Assembly (NCBI RefSeq): GCF_029168945.1
Contig: NC_083602.1
Location: forward strand, 69,336,600-69,400,599
Source: Cannabis sativa
Taxonomy: Eukaryota > Streptophyta > Magnoliopsida > Rosales > Cannabaceae
Direction: 5' to 3'
DNA length: 64,000 nucleotides
Shown in pieces: positions 22,642 to 35,518 of the stretch. Position 1 is the first letter of the stretch. Every line of letters begins with the position of its first letter. The position numbers and the translations under genes were made by a program. The notes below the pieces were generated by a model. That model was not told the DNA's origin. It saw only the letters and a list, made by a program, of their open reading frames with translations, and searched no databases.

Positions 22642-25600
22642 CTATCCTGGCAGTTCCCTACAAATTGCGAATTTTTGAGGTTTTTGGCCCAAAAATTCAA
22701 TTTTTTCATGGGATTGTTTCCCAAAATTTATTTTTCCAATTTTAAATATTTTCAATTTGGAATTTTTCCAATTTTAAATATTTCTATTTTGGATTGTTTC
22801 TAATTTTTAAATATTTCCTATTATGGTCAGATTTAAAAATTTGTTAACTTCTTTAATATTTATTTATTATTTAATTATAAGATTAGATATTTAAGATATT
22901 TTAAATTAAAAGATAACTTTGTCTTTTTATTTAAAATATTATATTAAAATTATCTTATATGACAAATTAAATAATTAATAAATTTGAAATTAACATAGAT
23001 ATTTTTATAGATATACTTACCATAATGTTTTCAAATTCAAAAATTTGTTATTTTGTTAAATATTTAATTATTTATAAATTATAAGTTTAAAAATGATATT
23101 TTTTCTATATATATCATTTTTTTCCTTATTAGAAATTTATAAATCATATCTTAAATATTTAAATAACATAGATATTTTTGTAGTGATTTGAATATTGCTT
23201 AATTTGAGATATTTTGACATATAATTATGGTAATTATTATTTATTTATTATTTTATTCCTAAAATAATAATTATCTAACCAAATATATTTTAGAATTGGT
23301 TTATTTTATTAAATTATAAGATCTGAAAGTGATATTGGAGATTCTTTCCTTTCAAATCATTGATCTTATTAGATATTTAATTTGATTCAAATAAACCTAG
23401 ATATTTTAAAATTAGTTTCCTTTATTTGGTTAGTTTAAAAATAATAATTTAATTATATTAATATCTTGATTCACATCTGTTACATGGACAATGTTTGTTT
23501 ATTTATATTGTTTATTCAAAACTTTTTAACAAACCTATTATTTATCTGATCTAAATTACTATGATTAACTTGTTGACAGATCATGATCCAATGATCTGAT
23601 TTTAATCATAGTCCAATTGACGATAGATCTTATAAATAATTTGTAACAGGTAAATTTTGTACTTCTTTCATATGTGTAAACCTAGTAACATGATAGGACC
23701 CATCCAAATCATTTGACCTGTGTGAGCCTATATGTTTGTTTTTGAGCTTAGATGCATATAGGGAGCCCATTTAAGTTTTTACTAAGTAAATGGACTAGGT
23801 TGCTAAAATAAATTTTGACATAAGAAAATTTATTTAGGCTCAATTAGATTTGGGCTTATTCAATGAATAACAATTATTTATTTTAAGGTTAAATTCCTCT
23901 CTTTTGGGCCTTGTGTGAGAGTTGGGGGCCATAGAAGTGGGTACGACATACTGAACACAGCTCCCCCTCACATGAACTACCCCAATTGTGAAGGCCCATT
24001 TGCCTTATTTAAATAATTGTATTAGGTTAATTATATTAGTCTAACATAATTAAAATTGAATTAGCAACATAATTAACTTTTAAAATACATGAAATTTTTT
24101 TTTCATGTAATATTTTAAAGTTAATTTTAGAAAAATACTTAGTCAATGATATATTCTAGATAGTTATTTCTAGTACTAGTTATTATTTCTAATATTAAAT
24201 AGGAAAATATCATAGATTGTGAAATTAATTGTTTCTTAATTAATTTTGGTACAATCTAAGTTTAGTATATTTTCCTAGTATTAAACTAGAATTAATAATT
24301 AAGTTTCCTCTTTACTTAATTATTTATTTCTTGAATTTAATACATTTAATTAAATTGAAAATTTCAATATCTAAGTTGATTTTCATCATGATACTTTAAT
24401 ATTGTTACTTTCATGTTATTTAATTAAAGTTGAAAATTATTTTAAGTTTGGAATCTTATTTCAGAATAACTTAAGTTTGAATAATTTTCAAAATATATTT
24501 TATTTTATTTTTTTAATCATTTCCCAAAATTTTGAAATTGCATTTCTTTAATGCAGAAATTTCAAATTTTATTTGAAAAATAGATTAAAGTTAAAAATTA
24601 TTTATTTAATTTTGGACCAACTTAAATCATTGATTTTTTTCATTTAATGATTAATTAAAATAAATGAACTAAAATATATTATAATTAGAAATTGGATTAA
24701 TTAGTCTATGAAAGTCTAGATAGATATTATCTGTTTTGCTTGAAGTATTTTTCCAGTGTATTTAATTAAATAGAAAATTAATATTTAAGTTGATTTTTTA
24801 ATCATGATACTTAAATATTTGAAATTTTTCTTAGATATTTAATTAAATAGGGAAATTATATTTTTTGTTGAAAATTAATTTTTATTAATTTTGGGCCAAC
24901 ATAAAATTAGAGTAATTTTCCAGGATTTATTTTTATTTTATTTTAAAGCATTTTCGAAAATACAATATATATTTATAGAAAATTAAATTTGAGTTGTAAA
25001 TTAATTTAAATTAATTTTGAAACAACTTAAATTGAATAATTTTCTAAATATTTATGGAAATTATTACTAAGATGGAAATAATTCACGTTATTTATCTATC
25101 TAAGTATAATTTATAAATATTAAATTAAAATTTATATTTGGAATTTTTCATTCTAAATTTGAAATTTTAATTAAATAAATATATATTTAAAATAAATGGA
25201 TTAAAATAAATATTAGAAGAAAATACAACCCTTCATTAAATAATGAGCTTTATTATTATAAGGATATTCGATCTCCATTGTTGGTTTTACATAGCTATTG
25301 TTTTAGTGAGTAATCCTCCCTAATGGAGGAACATTCATTAGCAAGTTAGCACCGTTTAATCTTGAAAGATAAGTAATCTTGTAAGTTTTTTTTATATAGT
25401 TTATGCTCACCCTAATGGTGGCGACTGTATAAGACTTGCAAGAATATGAAACAATGGTGGAAGCTCATAAGATAGAATAGCCTTGACTCTCGCCTAAACG
25501 GGACACTGATATCAATTTGTTGAAAACCTTGGAAATTATTTAGGATTGTATGTTTTAGTATTTTCACTTGTCATTCCTACTTGCTATGTGCTTCATAATT

Positions 25601-26347
25601 TCTGAATTGTGTATGAATTTGTATTGAACCATGTTATTTTCTGTTATTAAATTGTAGTTTAATTTCGAATCTTCATTGTTGGTCTAACTTGATTTGTTTT
25701 TCTAATGAGATAAATCCCTAATGGATTTTCACCATTAGACTAACATAATAGTGTTAGATCTCGAAAGATAAATATTGTATATGCAACATCTAACTGTTCA
25801 TCAATTGATGACACCTTAGACTAGTATTTTACAATATGAAACAAGAAGATTGTATAAATAAGATTACTTTGACTCTCGCTAATCGGAGCATCGTTGGATT
25901 CTTATTTAAAACGAAATTATCCTAATTCCTCTTAGCCTATTCATTTCGAATTAGCTTAATGACATATCATTGGATGAATGGTCTATAAATCATATAAAGT
26001 CTTATTTTCTCTTAAGAAATTAGATGACACATATGATTATATTCCCAGAATTCTATCCCTAAATGATATAAATCCTCAATCTTAGATATCTCCTACTTGT
26101 ATAGGCAAATCATAGAGTTAGATTAGTAGTGGTGGTCCAAGAAAGAATTACTAATTATACAGTTACACTTTCACAAGTGTTTAATAACCATTTTCTATCA
26201 ATGGATTTAAACTGTATGAGTTTAGTATTCTGTGACCAGAATCCACTTGCACTATTCTAAGAACTCTTTGATGTAACTAAACTTAAGTCATCAAAAGATA
26301 CAACCACATATTTTATAAATCTAAGGCATTTGTATCTTGTTCATAGT

Positions 26348-28412
26348 TGTAATGACCGCTCTAGTATATGGATTAGTAAAGGCAATTAGCACTAATTTTA
26401 ATTATTTTATTATTAATTGTGAATTAATTTAATTGTGGACCCCAATATTTAGAAATAAATATTAGAGTTATAATTTCTCAATTCCGGAGATTTTATTAAA
26501 CTCTAGGGGTATTATCTAGCTTATATGTGTAATATGTTATTTTTGTAATTTTTGTTCAACGACAACGGAAAATGCGATGGATGGCTAGATTGATCACATG
26601 GGTAAGTTTAGAACCTTATTTCATAGTGGGAAATATTTTAGAGAAAATATTTTATCGGGATTGAGCGGGGTTATGGAATTGACCATTTTACCCCTAGCTT
26701 TAGAATTAACCAAGTTTTAACCTTAAGGGCTTTTTAGTCTTTTCTTATTTGGTTAAATGAGGGTTAGGTGGCAGCCTTGGGTGATGACACCTATTTCATG
26801 TTAATATAATTGGGTGAAAAGGGATTTTATTTTGAAAAAGAAATTAAAAATTAGAGAAAATCAAGAAACCATTTCTCCTTTCTCTCTCTTGGGGTTCGGC
26901 TCTCTCAAACCAGAAGGAAAACCCAAATTCTTCTTCATAATTTCTGTATTTCTATCCAAGGATTCAAGGAAAAATAACTAAGGTAACCCTAGCTCCTTTC
27001 TCTTTCAAGTTCATGAAGTTGTATGTTGGTTTTAGAAGTGATTTTGGGTTATAGGGGCTGTTAGGGTTTAAGGTTTGCTTAGCTCGAATTTTAGGGTTTG
27101 TTTAGCTTGATTTTAGTTCTTGGTAGCTGGTTTAGAGATTGGTGGTTAGTTTTGAGCAATTCTAAGCTTTGAGTTCAAGCTTTAAGCTTTAATGGTAAGT
27201 TGACATTTATTGTGTTTTTCTGTGAAATACCGGGCCGGGTTTTATTGTGTATGCTTTGTTTAGGAGCTCGGAAAGTTTGGTAACATTTGGTGGAAAATTG
27301 AGCAATGGAGGAGGTGTTTTGGGATTATCGGTGCAAACCGGCTAGCTGGCTTGCATCGGCCACAAACCGGCTAGCCGGTTTGGCAGAATCCGAGCACTTC
27401 GTTTTCTCAATTTTTGTCCATTTCGTTGCCTCGGTTGGGTGTTTCCCCATTTCCAGAGTTAGAATAACCCCTTTAGAGTATAGCAGAACCTAGGGTTTTG
27501 GTTTTGGGTTTCCCGGGATTAGGGCTTTAATCATGTGACTTACCCGGTTTCAAAATGTGATTAGGGCATCCATCTAGCACAGAAATTCCGTTCGTGCCTG
27601 CTTAGCACACTTGAATTCGGAAAACAAAGAACTGTGTATAATGTATGATGTGATTATCTGAATGTATGTATGTGTTAATATGTATACATGCTCATTCGCT
27701 GTGATTCTTACATCACCAACACTTGTATGGTTGAGGTACAAAGTGCATTGGTAAGGTGTAGGATGTTGGAAAGTACATCACAGTGTTACCAGCACTTGTA
27801 CGGGAAGGTACAAGGTGTCTGTGGTACAACACTAGATAGTACTCAAGGTGCGGTCATACCTTACCTACACTAATACAAAGGTATACTGAGTGCATGTGGT
27901 ACATGGTACATGGTCGTATCCTAGTTAGAACGTTCATACTCATCTGTTAAGCTCTGTAAGTAGGTGTATGGGCGCCTATTTACAGGTTGGAAATTATATG
28001 ATATGTTATATGCATTTCTTACTAAGTCTGTTGACTCACAGTTTCTGCTTCCATGTGTAGGTAAAGGAAAGGCGAAGGCTGAACAGGAGTGAACCTGAGC
28101 TCGGGTGAGATTGTACATGTCAAGCAGCGCGACCTGGAGTGTTCGGTCTCGGGACATCTAGGAGTTGTATTTTGAAAGTCGCTGTGCGACCTGTAGATCT
28201 GTATATTTTGGATTGTATGTTTGAACAGTAAAGTTTGTAAAGTTTTAAAAATCGGGATCCCGGCACTTGTAAATATTTTATTAAATTACAAAGTTTAGTA
28301 TTTAATGCAAAAGTTTTAATTTGACACGTTTTTCGAGAAATTTCTTTGATTAGCAAAGATTGCACAATTATTGAAAAAGCACTGTAGCGTGCCTTAGCAT
28401 TAGGGCGTTACA
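26348..28412 (+). mobile_element. Solo LTR of an unrelated element inside copia element 3
   Basis: This is a 2,065-bp insertion starting TGTAATGACC and ending GGGCGTTACA, near-inverted termini of a kind common in plant Ty3/gypsy LTRs. It is flanked by ATAGT direct repeats (26343-26347 and 28413-28417) and is absent from the matching place in element 1. A TATA-like or UTR region and intron-like stretches may be present, but no convincing gene is. Notable content: two ACCGGCTAGC-type words near 27336-27385 that form palindromes, and degenerate repeats of 'cacttgta..ggtacaa' near 27715-27860. The superfamily is inferred from ends and target-site size only. Confidence 0.8.
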
Positions 28413-28489
28413 ATAGTGGTTTTGACAAGATCATTCTCTGCAAAGAGTTAATATGCCTATATCCATTGAAAGTAATTTCATCTCATTCG

Positions 28490-29965
28490 CAGATGGATGT
28501 ACATTCAGGGGTGGATATGAGTTTTCGTTGTATTCTTAAAACGATCACTCTAGATTTTACCTTATGCAAAAGAAATTTGAAATGTTTGAAAAATTTCATG
28601 AATTTCTAGCAATGGGGCAAAGGTAAGTGGTTAAAGATCTTGCGAACTGATAGGGGTGGAGAAAAAGTTAGTAGATATGCAGTTCAAAGATCATTAATTT
28701 GATTTTTGAATTATATCCAAACTTACCTCCCCAGAAATTCGAGTTGCATATTGATGATTAGTTACTAGTCGTTGCCTAAATCCTTCTATGGAAATAAAAT
28801 TTCAGAATGATGCAATGGTTGTATACTTAATGTAAATCATTACTAGATTCATGGATGACCTAATCGAAATCTTAAGAAAAGCTAGAACTGCTAACCCTGG
28901 TTTGCACGTTTGTTAGCTATTCTAAGTGATTACGGGTGGAGTATCCCATAGTCATTAGATAAGAAAGTGTTTGTTTAAACAAATACTGCTTTTCTAAGAA
29001 AATGACTAAGTCTGAAAATAAAGTAGCAAATAAAGGAGATATTTTTTCTTGATTCCATAAGTGTTCTATCATCTTATTCGTTACAAGATGATCCCACTGC
29101 CTCTGTTGTCTTAACACAACAGAAGAGGTCTATACCATTTAGTTTTCTTTGACATAGTTCACGGTACCTTGTTGTAGTGGGAGAGTTTCTAGGAACTCAC
29201 CTTCTTATAACTTGGAAGACTCTTGTCATCAAAATCCATTGTGAGTTTAAACAAGTAATGGATTGTCAAGATAAGAAACTAAGAAGAAAGCCAATAGAAC
29301 TATGGTTTGATCCATTCACATGGAGTAACCTTAAGTTTTCTGTTACAAGGACATGAAAGGAAATTTTCGTTAATAAGTCTATTCAATGGACTTAACAAAA
29401 CTTCCTCTTCCTAGTATTGTAGGTTTGAGTTTATCTAAACCTATGGCTTGTGGTATACCTGGTAATTACTTACTCTAATGCAAGCAACTTACTTTAGTAA
29501 GATGCTGGAGCATTTTCTTTCCAATGGCGATCTATAGAAGCTTCACAACTTCTAAGCATAGATTTTATTTATCTAAGGAAAAGTCTCAACTATTCCAGAG
29601 AAGATAAAGCCATGAAAGAATTTCTTGAATCAACAGTGAGAGGTCTCAGATATGCTTTAGTATGCCTTAGACCAGACACCTACTGTTGAGTGGGAGTAAT
29701 GAGTAGGTATCAGATTAATCCAGGAGAGGAACATTGGAAGACAATCAAGTAACTTTTTAAGATCAAGAAGAGGAACTATATGTTAGTCAATAAGGGTGTT
29801 TGTTTAAAACTCTTAGACTACACCACATCAGATTTCAAGACTTGCCTTTGTGCTAGAAAGTCTGCTGATGAGATGGTGATTACTTTGGGGGTGGAGTAGC
29901 GATTTTGGAGAAGTGTAAAAACCTATCTGAAATCTCTTGGTCTACCAGAGAGAGACTGAATGTTA
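28490..29965 (+). pseudogene. Copia pol relic, element 3
   Basis: This corresponds to the relic at 5010-6510. ILRTDRGGE, around the second integrase Asp, is intact near 28635-28665. RNase H motifs YALVCLRPD and VGVMSRYQINPGEEHW lie near 29650-29740, with in-frame stops at 29687 (TGA) and 29750 (TAA), both also in element 1 at matching codons. Other shifts and stops differ between copies. The element's own LTRs are about 99% identical, so this degenerate pol was probably already dead when this copy inserted. Confidence 0.8.
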
Positions 29966-30310
29966 AAAGTTGCAGGAAATATACTTATTCAGTCTAAGGA
30001 AAGTTCTATACATTTGTGGCAGTGTTCCAACTTGCCTTAACTACTAGGGTTACTTCCTGAATAACGAAAGAGTAGTTGCCCAAAAGTATAGAATCCATTA
30101 TCCCTAAAGAGTAGACATATAGAGAGGAATTTCACATTATCAAGGATTTTGTGATTAAGGAAGAGTAATGGTGGAGAAGAGGTTGTGTTTAATTCAACCT
30201 ATCAGATCCTATTACGAGGAGTTTACTACTATTACACTTGATTGGTATATCAAGGTGTTAATGATTATTTGAAATGCACTTTTTGTTTTATATTAGTGCA
30301 AGTGGGAGTT

Positions 30311-32169
30311 TGTTGGGTTTTATGCCCTAAATAAAACTCATTTCATATAATCAGATTTACTTATTAATAAAGATCAGAAATAACATTTTATGTTGCATGG
30401 TTCACATGATTTATTTCATGATTATATGTATATAATGTATGAATTCTTTTTAAGTCCAGAACATATGAGTTGGTTAAAGATTATAGTGTTGTCAGCACAG
30501 TGGAATATAATCTTTATTATATGTTCAAAAGTTGATTCCCTGATTTGTCAGAACACTGGATTTAGACTGACATGGTATAATCAGCGATAGGTATTCTTAC
30601 ACCTTGGAAAAGTGTTATGTCCTTTCCAGGACATTGGCAAAGTTTACCAGTATCGGATGTATGGAGTATACATCGGAAGGGACCGATATTGAACTTTGAT
30701 TAGATATGTTAAAATTTACCGTAATATCTATTCAATTCAATATCACCTGTTGATCCTAGATCACATGATCGAAATCCTGATATGGTTAGGCTCAATTTCA
30801 AGAGTGTTACTCGTGTTCTTTGATTTGTTAGTTAAGCCTAGTTTTGTATCAGGGTGATACGTACATTTTGGGAACGTGGTAATGCAATTGAGTGGGAGCG
30901 CTAACATAAATATGGAATCTATAGCTTCTATTTGGCAAATAGAAGTAAAGGATGATTTCCTTCGAGCTTAACCAAACGAAGATAAATGGTGGAGATCTCA
31001 TTTCACTTAGGTGAAATATCATTTATACAGGGTTAAGTGTTGTAAGGATAAAATACATTGTAGGGTGTTACGGTAATTTAATCTTGTACAGTGTAAATCA
31101 TCTATATATGGGATCATTGATCACATTAGGGTTATAACAATGGATAACTAATGACGTGTCTATATCGTGGAACATATAGAGCGTTTCTATATGACTGAGA
31201 GTGCAATTCCAAGTTCTAAGTGTGGATTCAATGAGGAATTAACAAGTTAGGGAATTTACTTGGTAAATTCGGTTCGACTTATTGGAAGCTCGGTTATATA
31301 GACCCATGGTCCCCATACTAGTTGAGGCCATACTGCATGTAAGACTCAGTTAATTGATTTTAATTAATCAATTAAAATTCTAAAAGTTAGACTATGTCTA
31401 CTTTATGAATTTTCACTAAGCAAGGGCGAAATTGTAAAGAAAAGAGATTTTAGGTTTATTTATTGATTAAGAGACTTTATATGTCTAAATTAATAAATAT
31501 ATTAAATGGCAATATTATTTGATAATTATTTCCAAGTTATTAAATAATTAGAATTGGCATTTAAAAGGTTAAATTGAAAAATTGGCATTTTTGAGAAAAT
31601 GGGAATGGAAAATAACAAAATGGGAAAGTTGCAAAGTGAGGCCCAATACCCTTTGTATGGCCGGCCCTATGCATGAGAAATACCATTTGTAGTTTCCATT
31701 ATTTTAATGCCATACGATTCTAACCTAAACCTAGAGGGTTTTCTATAAATAGAAAGTGTTGGCTTGAGGAAACTAACACACACATCTTTGATCACTTTGT
31801 TTCTCTCAGAAAAAGCCTCACACGCCACCTTCTCTCTCTCTTTTCTTCTTTGTAATTTCGAAACTTTGAGTGAATGAGTAGTGCCCACACACATCAAGTG
31901 GTATCTCAATCATAGTATGGAAGACTATGGAATTTCTGCATCAAAGAAGGAGAAAAGAAGATCCAGGTTCAGATCTTGGTGATGCTCTGCTACAGAAAGG
32001 AATCAAGGGCTAGAGATCTGAACGGAAGGAGTCATATTATTCCGCTGCACCCACTGTAAGGTTTTCTAACTTTATATGTGTTTAATTTCATTGTTTTAGA
32101 ATTCATATTAGGTTGTTAATCCAACATACTTGTTAGTAAATCTAGATCCTGGTAAAATAATTTCCAACA
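30311..32169 (+). mobile_element. 3' LTR of copia element 3
   Basis: This LTR is 1,859 bp, from TGTTGGGTTTTATGCCC after the polypurine tract to TTTCCAACA, followed by the target-site copy CTATC (32170-32174). It is the best reference copy of this LTR family in the window. Beyond it the Athila reading frame resumes. Confidence 0.95.
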
Positions 32170-33478
32170 CTATCTAGGTTGGAAACCAACAATCACAGCA
32201 GCCACTTAGAGGGAGAATTACAAATTCAAGACTCATTCCCAGATGAGCAACTGCTAGTGGTAGAGCAAGCACGGGTGCCATGGTATGCAGACATTGTCAA
32301 TTACTTAGTTGGAGGTGCCCATCCACCTGATTTTACCAAGCAGCAGCTCAAAAAGTTCCTTCATGATAGCAAGTTTTATTTTTGGGATGAGCCATACTTG
32401 TACAAACAGTGTTCGGATCGTATAATGCGGAGATGTGTGCCAACAAGTGAAGTTAGAAGCATCTTGGAGCATTGTCATTCAGCCCCATATGGTGGCCATT
32501 TTGGTGGACAACGCACGGCTGCCAAAGTTTTCCAATCGGGGTATTATTGGCCTTCAATATTCAAGAATGCCCATGACTTTGTTCAAAGATGTGATCGCTG
32601 CCAACGAGTGGGAAATATTTCAGCAAGGAATGAAATGCCACTAAACTGCATTTTGGAAGTTGAATTGTTTGATGTTTGGGGCATTGACTTTGTTGGGCCA
32701 TTCCCTCCATCTTTTGGGAATCTTTACATATTGGTGGCCGTAGATTATGTTTCTAAATGGGTGGAAGCAATAGCTAGTCCAACAAATGATGCTAAGGTGG
32801 TGATAAAATTTTTGCATAAGAATGTCTTCACAAGATTCGGGACACCGAGAGTATTATTTAGTGATGAAGGGACACACTTTGTGAACAAAGTCTTGGCTGC
32901 CCTTTTAGCCAAGTATAGCGTGAAGCACAAAATAGCCACCGCTTATCACCCACAGACCAACGGGCAAGTTGAAATTTCCAATAGAGAAATCAAGGGAATT
33001 CTTGAAAAAGTGGTGAATCCTAGCAGAAAAGATTGGTCCCAGCAGTTAGATGATTCACTTTGGGCCTACCGTACGGCATTTAAAACTCCTCTAGGCATGT
33101 CTCCTTATCGCCTAGTTTATGGGAAGGCATGTCATCTTCCCGTGGAGTTGGAACACAAGGCATTTTGCGCATTAAAGAACCTGAATTTTAATCTTTCAGC
33201 TGGGGGAAAGGCCCGAAAAAATTCAATTAAATGAGTTAGATGAGATGCGCTTGTTTGCCTATGAAAATGCCAAGTTGTACAAGGAAAAGATGAAGAAGTG
33301 GCATGATAGTAGGATCAAAGAGAGAGTTTTTGTGAAAAATCAGCAAGTGTTGTTGTTTAACTCGAGATTGAAGCTATTTCCGGAAAAGCTTAAGTCCCGT
33401 TGGTCGGGTCCATTTACGGTGATGGAAGTGTATCCTTTCGGGGCTGTTGTGGTGAAAGATGAAAAGTCCGGAAGATAA
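32170..33478 (+). pseudogene. Athila integrase (nearly intact, one frameshift)
   Basis: The C-terminal part of the Athila pol polyprotein, which joins element cDNA to host DNA. After a linker, an HHCC zinc domain is visible ([13 protein letters not shown], then CDRCQ, about 32470-32605). The core has D (GIDFVGPF, near 32690), D (FSDEGTHF, near 32865) and E ([16 protein letters not shown], near 32965). FSDEGTHF differs from the usual SDGGTHF by a Gly-to-Glu change next to the catalytic Asp. The frame is open from the copia target site to 33234; a frameshift near 33215 moves the C-terminal [19 protein letters not shown] and the chromatin-end domain (SRWSGPFTV) to the frame ending at 33478. Confidence 0.92.
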
Positions 33479-33559
33479 TTCAAAGTCAATGGACAACGAT
33501 TGAAACATTATTAGGGAGAAGAGGTCAATCGAGAAAAGACTTCTATCTCCTTGGATGAT

Positions 33560-33760
33560 GCTTGATGCTTGTAAGTTGGGGGTGCCAAAAGAAAAAAAAA
33601 ATGAAAAGAAAAGAAAAGAAAAGATTGAATTGAAAAAAAATGAAAAAAATGATGAAAAAGAATGAAAAGAAAAAAAAATTCAATGAAGGCACCCCAAGAG
33701 AAAATAAGAAAAAAAAAAAGAAGAAAAAAATTTATATATATTATATAATTAGTAAATAAA
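33560..33760 (+). repeat. A-rich low-complexity linker after Athila pol
   Basis: This is a run of poly(A), GAAAA and AAATGAAAA words just after a TAAGTTGGGGGTGCC motif (about 33573). A-rich linkers at this place are usual in Athila-group elements. No coding potential. Confidence 0.6.
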
Positions 33761-34139
33761 TGTCATGGTGAAATTGAGAAATTGTTTCTTTTCTTTGTGC
33801 AGAGAATCAAGTGAAGAAGGCTGTGGAAGTGAAGGAATTTTCAATTGGCCAAAAGAATTAAGTTTGGGGTGGCAGAATGCTATCCAGTTGCTACAGCAAG
33901 GGCTCAGCATTTTTTCATTTGGTAGAAAAAAGTGTTCTGATATGAGGGTTTAGGAAAAGAGTATTGGTCTGAAAAAAAAAATTTGGAACAGAACATGTGA
34001 TTGAAGTTGTTTTAATGGAGCAATCATTGGGCACAACTCTTTTGACTCAGTCCAATCATTTGGATTGATGTACTTTAGTTGACCAATGTACTTAAAAATG
34101 CCAAATAAAGCATACATAGATTAATTATTGGGGCTTTAA

Positions 34140-35510
34140 TCTTTTGGTTTTAGTCAATTGGGCCCCTTTTCATTACTCACCCAGCCCACTTAGTTCCAGC
34201 CTAATGCTCATAACCCTACCACATTCATCATCATCATCAACTTCACCTCCCTTCACCAACCTGAACCTAGCCACCATCATCTCCCAACTCGCCCTAACTC
34301 AGCAATCCCCTCATCCTACACCGAGCCTTCATTCAACTTGAATCACCAACTCCAGTCGACCCATCACGCATCCATCCTCACGCACCAGCACCAGCACCAG
34401 AACCCATCTTAACAACCTTCGGTTGTCTACCACCATAGCCTCCATCTAACCCGAACAAGCAACACTACGAACTCACCCCTGCCCACAACCCTAACCACTC
34501 ATCATTTCCTTCACACCATTCCACCTAACTTCGAAGCACCCAAGCACCAACCCGTAACCTCCATCCGAACAACCTACACAGCCAGCATCCATCTCCATTC
34601 AGTTCACCACTGTAGCTTCACTTCGCCCCATTCGACTGAGCTTTAAACCAACTCCGAACCAGCTTCCATTCGCCCAAAGTTGACTGAACCCAGCTGCTAA
34701 CTCGAACCAGTTTACACCAGCAAGCACCCATCGACTTCACCAGTTCAACCAAGCTTCCATTCGGCCGAGCCACTCCCAGTCTACCTTCACTCAACTCAGC
34801 CGCTCCATTCAACTCGATTAGCACCCACAGCACACGACCCGAACAATCCTCATGCACCAGAACCACGACCAAATTCAGCAACCGCACATCACTTGAAACT
34901 CCACACTTCCTGGTTTCTCAAGATTAAGCTTTTGATTTTTAATTTTGTATTTGGACAACTTTTTGGTTGACGTATATAGTGTTTATGTGTGGATGTTGCG
35001 ATTTGGTTAATATTGATATTTTGAAATTTGTTGGGAGGGTTCTGACTGATTGGAGTAATGTTGGGAAATTTTTTTTTTTTTGATGTGATTTTTGTGCGTT
35101 CAAAAGGGTGCCATGATCAATAGGTGCTGATTATTGGTATGAAAATTTTCAATTTGAATTAGTGATCAATTGTGGAGTGATATTGAAGTTTTGCTGTGGT
35201 TTTGAACAATGTTGTCACTATTTGATTTGAATTGGAAATTTGGTGTAGTATTGGAAGTGTTGTGGCTATAGTACAGATTATTTTTAGAAGCTTTGGTGTT
35301 GTTGTTTGAGTAGTTTCAAATGGAAAAGAAGTAGGGAACTTTTGTTGTGACTGTTGAGGGTGAAAGAATTTGGTGTGAGTGCTTTGAATTTTAGTTGGTG
35401 TGGTTCGGAAAGAGTGGTGATTTTTGAAAAAAAATTGGATTGTGGACATTGAAGGGTATTGTAAGACTTATTATTGTGTTGAGGGGCAGCGGTTAAGAAG
35501 ACAAAGCAGA
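34140..35510. other. Athila spacer with opposite strand-composition blocks
   Basis: About 34170-34900 is very rich in C and A and poor in G on the plus strand; about 34930-35510 is rich in G and T and poor in C. Neither block has a frame resembling a known protein. Plus-strand frames of the first block are Pro/Ser/Thr-rich, as expected from its composition. It lies between the pol end and the third ORF. It could be a captured host piece or an Athila untranslated spacer; I cannot tell which. Confidence 0.5.
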
Positions 35511-35518
35511 GAAGAAAT

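Larger units (their letters stand above)
22348..30310 (+). mobile_element. Internal region of copia element 3
   Basis: About 8.0 kb including a 2.07-kb solo LTR insertion. From 22363 to about 26340 it is AT-rich and without a plausible reading frame, holding the conserved palindrome at 22630-22641 and the diverged duplication at about 25250-25985. A conserved block at about 23900-24005 (CTGAACACAGCTCCCCCTC and flanks) is shared with 2330-2430 of element 1. The pol relic is at 28490-29965 and the polypurine tract AAGTGGGAGTT ends at 30310. No gag was recognised. Confidence 0.85.

Noticed and set aside
34618..34887. Minus-strand 89-residue ORF in the C-rich Athila spacer
   Set aside because: It exists because the minus strand here is G-rich and lacks stops; no domain, no start context, no conservation visible.
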